Shown here: positions 62,028 through 64,000 of the stretch, piece after piece | Numbering within the stretch: the first letter of the stretch is position 1 | Layout of the letters: each line of letters begins with the position of its first letter | NCBI RefSeq assembly: GCF_033100135.1 | Contig: NZ_CP136920.1 | Coordinates: forward strand, 2,413,001-2,477,000 | Length of the DNA: 64,000 nt | Direction: 5' to 3' | DNA from: Rubellicoccus peritrichatus | Lineage (GTDB): Bacteria; Verrucomicrobiota; Verrucomicrobiia; Opitutales; Cerasicoccaceae | The notes under the pieces: generated by a model | Told to the model about the DNA's origin: nothing | Databases searched by the model: none | What the model saw: only the letters and a program-made list of their open reading frames with translations | Program-made: the position numbers and the translations under genes

Positions 62028-64000
62028 TCATACGGTTATTCGTAATGTGACGACTTTTTTTGGCCCGACTTGCGAGCTGATAATGCCATCTCGCAAGCTG
62101 TTCTCTTTGCTGATATCGATACCCTCCATATTGGTTATTCGCCATTTTGCTTCTTCGCTTTGAACGTTGGGCCAACCAGACAAATCTATGCGCATTTCTT
62201 TACTTTCCGATGCGGGATTGAATGCCCGTATTTCAATGTCGCCATCGATTGTTCTAAAGCTTGATACCACGATTTCTTTCGATACTTCGCACCATTGCTG
62301 AAATGGGGGGAGGTTACTCTTCGTGCTGTATCGGATCTGATCTGATGATGTTATCGTTTTGGTTGGTATGCCTGCAGTTATTTGCTGGCCGATTTGGTGT
62401 AGTTGGCTTAAGTCGGTATCCTGGTTTATCGGTTTGATCCAGTAGCGAAAATTGAGTGAACCAAGCAGCTGTGCTTTTTGATTTCTATTCACAAACTTAA
62501 AGTCTGATATGCTTCTGAATAGCGTTAAGGCGATAGGTTGCTCATCAGTGTCGCAAACCATAGATTCGGTAAGGCCATCGGCAAATAGAGCAAGCCCCCG
62601 TGTGTTACCTCTGATTGCAGTCCAACTCAATTGAGGCTGAGTGCCTGGCCAGGGCTCGCCGATATCGCCACTATCATGTCGCATCATGACATCGCGTTCA
62701 ATTTGATCAAAGGGTGTGTCAGTCAAATAGGTTGGGCTATTGGCTGATGTCGTGAGTAAAACCCTTAAACGATGGTTTTCGGCATTGTTGATTACATTGG
62801 TTTCTACTTCTAGTTGGTCTGAGCCCTTACGAAGTGTCATTTTGCTTTCAATGACTAACTCTGTCTTCTCCTCGCTTCTGGCACTTTTATCGGTATTCAG
62901 AGATGTGGGCACAATCATAACTGATTTGATTAGAATTGTTCCCAGCATGGGGCCATGATGGAGGACTTTGGTTTCCGTTTTCGAGCCTTTGGAATGGACA
63001 TATTTTTGATGTTTGGGCTCGATGTAGTAGAAGTGGTTACCAGCGTCTCCACTATCTTCGAAGACGAGAAGATCTTTGTAGGTTTGGTCTCTTACTTTGT
63101 CTTTTAGTTCGCAGCTCCCATCGTCGTTTATTTTAATTTTTAGCAGGCTGTTCTCAAGGCTGCGATCGCTAACGGAAACAGAATCGTTGTCGAACGCTTT
63201 TTGATGAAATTCTTTGCCACCGTCCTTGGTCAACTTTAAGCAATAGTACCCCAATGCAGGTAGGTCCACTTCGAAGGCAATTCTTAATTTATATCCTTTT
63301 CGGTGGAGTGGTTCTTTGTCTGGGAAAGTCCAGTAGCGTTTGTCTGGGATCGGATGCTCTAAAAGCTGAAAGTCGTATGTGTTTTCATTGAAGTCCTTCA
63401 GAGTCCAGTCTTGTTGAGGATTTGTGCATGGTGTTACCCAATTTTCTGGAACCCAGACTTCGCAATCGACGATTTTTTGGATGGCTTGGAAACTTGGATT
63501 GAAAGTCAACATACGTACTTCATTGTCACCGCATTCTCCGATTATATTAGCACCAATTTCAGCCATCGCATGGTTTGAGAGTTCTTCGGCTATCTTCTTC
63601 GCATGACTGAATCGGTATTTGATGTCTTCCTGGGCATCATCAGTAACGGAACCATATATTGTATCATGAAAATGATTTTGCAGCAAATGCTTCCAGGCGA
63701 GACCCAGATGCTCTCCGGGGTACTCTGTTCCAAGGATTGCTGATGTTGCTGTTGTTAGAGGTTCAGTTTGTTGACATAAAAGTGATTCACATTCCCGGTT
63801 TTGTTGTTTTATCCAGACACGATTTGACATAACACCCGATAGCACTGCCTGGCCATTCTCTTTCAGGCCTTTTCGCGTTGGTTCACGTAATTCATTTTGT
63901 AGCTCTATGGTTATGCGATGAGCTTGTTCTCGAACACTGTTTGCATAGTCGTCGAGAGTGCTGTGTTTGATTGTATATGCCCCTAGGTTTTTGGAAAAGT
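62028..64000 (-). CDS. GH38 alpha-mannosidase, 5' part cut by window edge
   Basis: The frame runs from the stop at 62028 to the right edge without a start, so the N-terminal catalytic part is missing. The visible 657 residues begin inside the helical three-bundle region, with LAWKHLLQNHFHDTIYGSV, the GH38 signature LL-x-N-x-FHD. They continue through the large C-terminal beta-sandwich: NSLLKIKINDDGSCELKDK, NHRLRVLLTTS and LALFADGLTE. GH38 enzymes hydrolyse alpha-mannosidic bonds with a zinc ion; the nucleophile Asp would lie beyond the window. An internal GTG at 63845 is not a real start. Converges with the DraG-like gene. Confidence 0.9.
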   Translation of the reverse strand, partial: FSKNLGAYTIKHSTLDDYANSVREQAHRITIELQNELREPTRKGLKENGQAVLSGVMSNRVWIKQQNRECESLLCQQTEPLTTATSAILGTEYPGEHLGLAWKHLLQNHFHDTIYGSVTDDAQEDIKYRFSHAKKIAEELSNHAMAEIGANIIGECGDNEVRMLTFNPSFQAIQKIVDCEVWVPENWVTPCTNPQQDWTLKDFNENTYDFQLLEHPIPDKRYWTFPDKEPLHRKGYKLRIAFEVDLPALGYYCLKLTKDGGKEFHQKAFDNDSVSVSDRSLENSLLKIKINDDGSCELKDKVRDQTYKDLLVFEDSGDAGNHFYYIEPKHQKYVHSKGSKTETKVLHHGPMLGTILIKSVMIVPTSLNTDKSARSEEKTELVIESKMTLRKGSDQLEVETNVINNAENHRLRVLLTTSANSPTYLTDTPFDQIERDVMMRHDSGDIGEPWPGTQPQLSWTAIRGNTRGLALFADGLTESMVCDTDEQPIALTLFRSISDFKFVNRNQKAQLLGSLNFRYWIKPINQDTDLSQLHQIGQQITAGIPTKTITSSDQIRYSTKSNLPPFQQWCEVSKEIVVSSFRTIDGDIEIRAFNPASESKEMRIDLSGWPNVQSEEAKWRITNMEGIDISKENSLRDGIISSQVGPKKVVTLRITV

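Noticed and set aside
1-64000. Defence system, prophage, insertion sequence, CRISPR array or tRNA
   Set aside because: None of the reading frames shows transposase, integrase, Cas, toxin or restriction motifs, and no repeat-spacer pattern or tRNA cloverleaf was found by eye.

Overview
The window looks like the chromosome of a marine member of the Verrucomicrobiota, most likely of the Opitutae/Puniceicoccales type. The clues are PEP-CTERM secreted proteins, prepilin-like proteins with the verrucomicrobial H-x-DG type of C-terminus, helical-repeat membrane-anchored proteins, SSS transporters paired with LacI regulators, and many secreted carbohydrate-active enzymes. This taxonomic call is inference from gene content; there is no rRNA or phylogenetic marker here. 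I see no tRNA, rRNA, CRISPR array, phage or insertion sequence.

Layout. 1-5437: a partial PilX-like protein, a secreted beta-helix protein and two overlapping helical-repeat proteins. 5441-30248: a large polysaccharide-utilisation locus. Its left arm, read leftwards, is a LacI regulator, a sodium/solute symporter, a 1561-residue multidomain beta-helix enzyme candidate and a GH29 fucosidase. Its right arm, read rightwards, is a beta-helix lipoprotein, a PEP-CTERM protein, a third beta-helix protein, a sugar-nucleotide-epimerase-like dehydrogenase, two PL8 lyases (chondroitinase ABC-like and chondroitinase AC-like) and a formylglycine sulfatase. A lone pseudopilin lies between the arms. Two glycosaminoglycan-type lyases, a sulfatase and a fucosidase together suggest a sulfated, possibly fucosylated, chondroitin-like substrate.

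30380-33845: a PhyH dioxygenase and a LemA / M48 protease pair. 33917-42845: an envelope/exopolysaccharide export block (discoidin-like secreted protein, outer-membrane barrel, Wza-like exporter, Wzc-like co-polymerase with tyrosine kinase, O-antigen ligase/polymerase). 42883-51605: mostly housekeeping genes (AI-2E family permease, glutaredoxin, a UvrA-like ATPase, AccA, a DNA/RNA nuclease, a bile-acid/sodium symporter family protein, a third helical-repeat protein).

51637-64000: a second carbohydrate locus around another LacI regulator: a huge secreted BNR/FN3 protein, a PEP-CTERM protein, a clan GH-A glycosidase candidate, a small secreted protein, an ADP-ribosylglycohydrolase-like enzyme, and a GH38 mannosidase cut by the window edge.

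Two sets of palindromes tie the loci together. GTTAAWTTAAC-like sites lie before the symporter, LacI-1, the pseudopilin, the first beta-helix gene and the PEP-CTERM gene. TGACAYCGATGTCA-like sites flank LacI-2 on both sides. I read these as the operators of the two LacI proteins.
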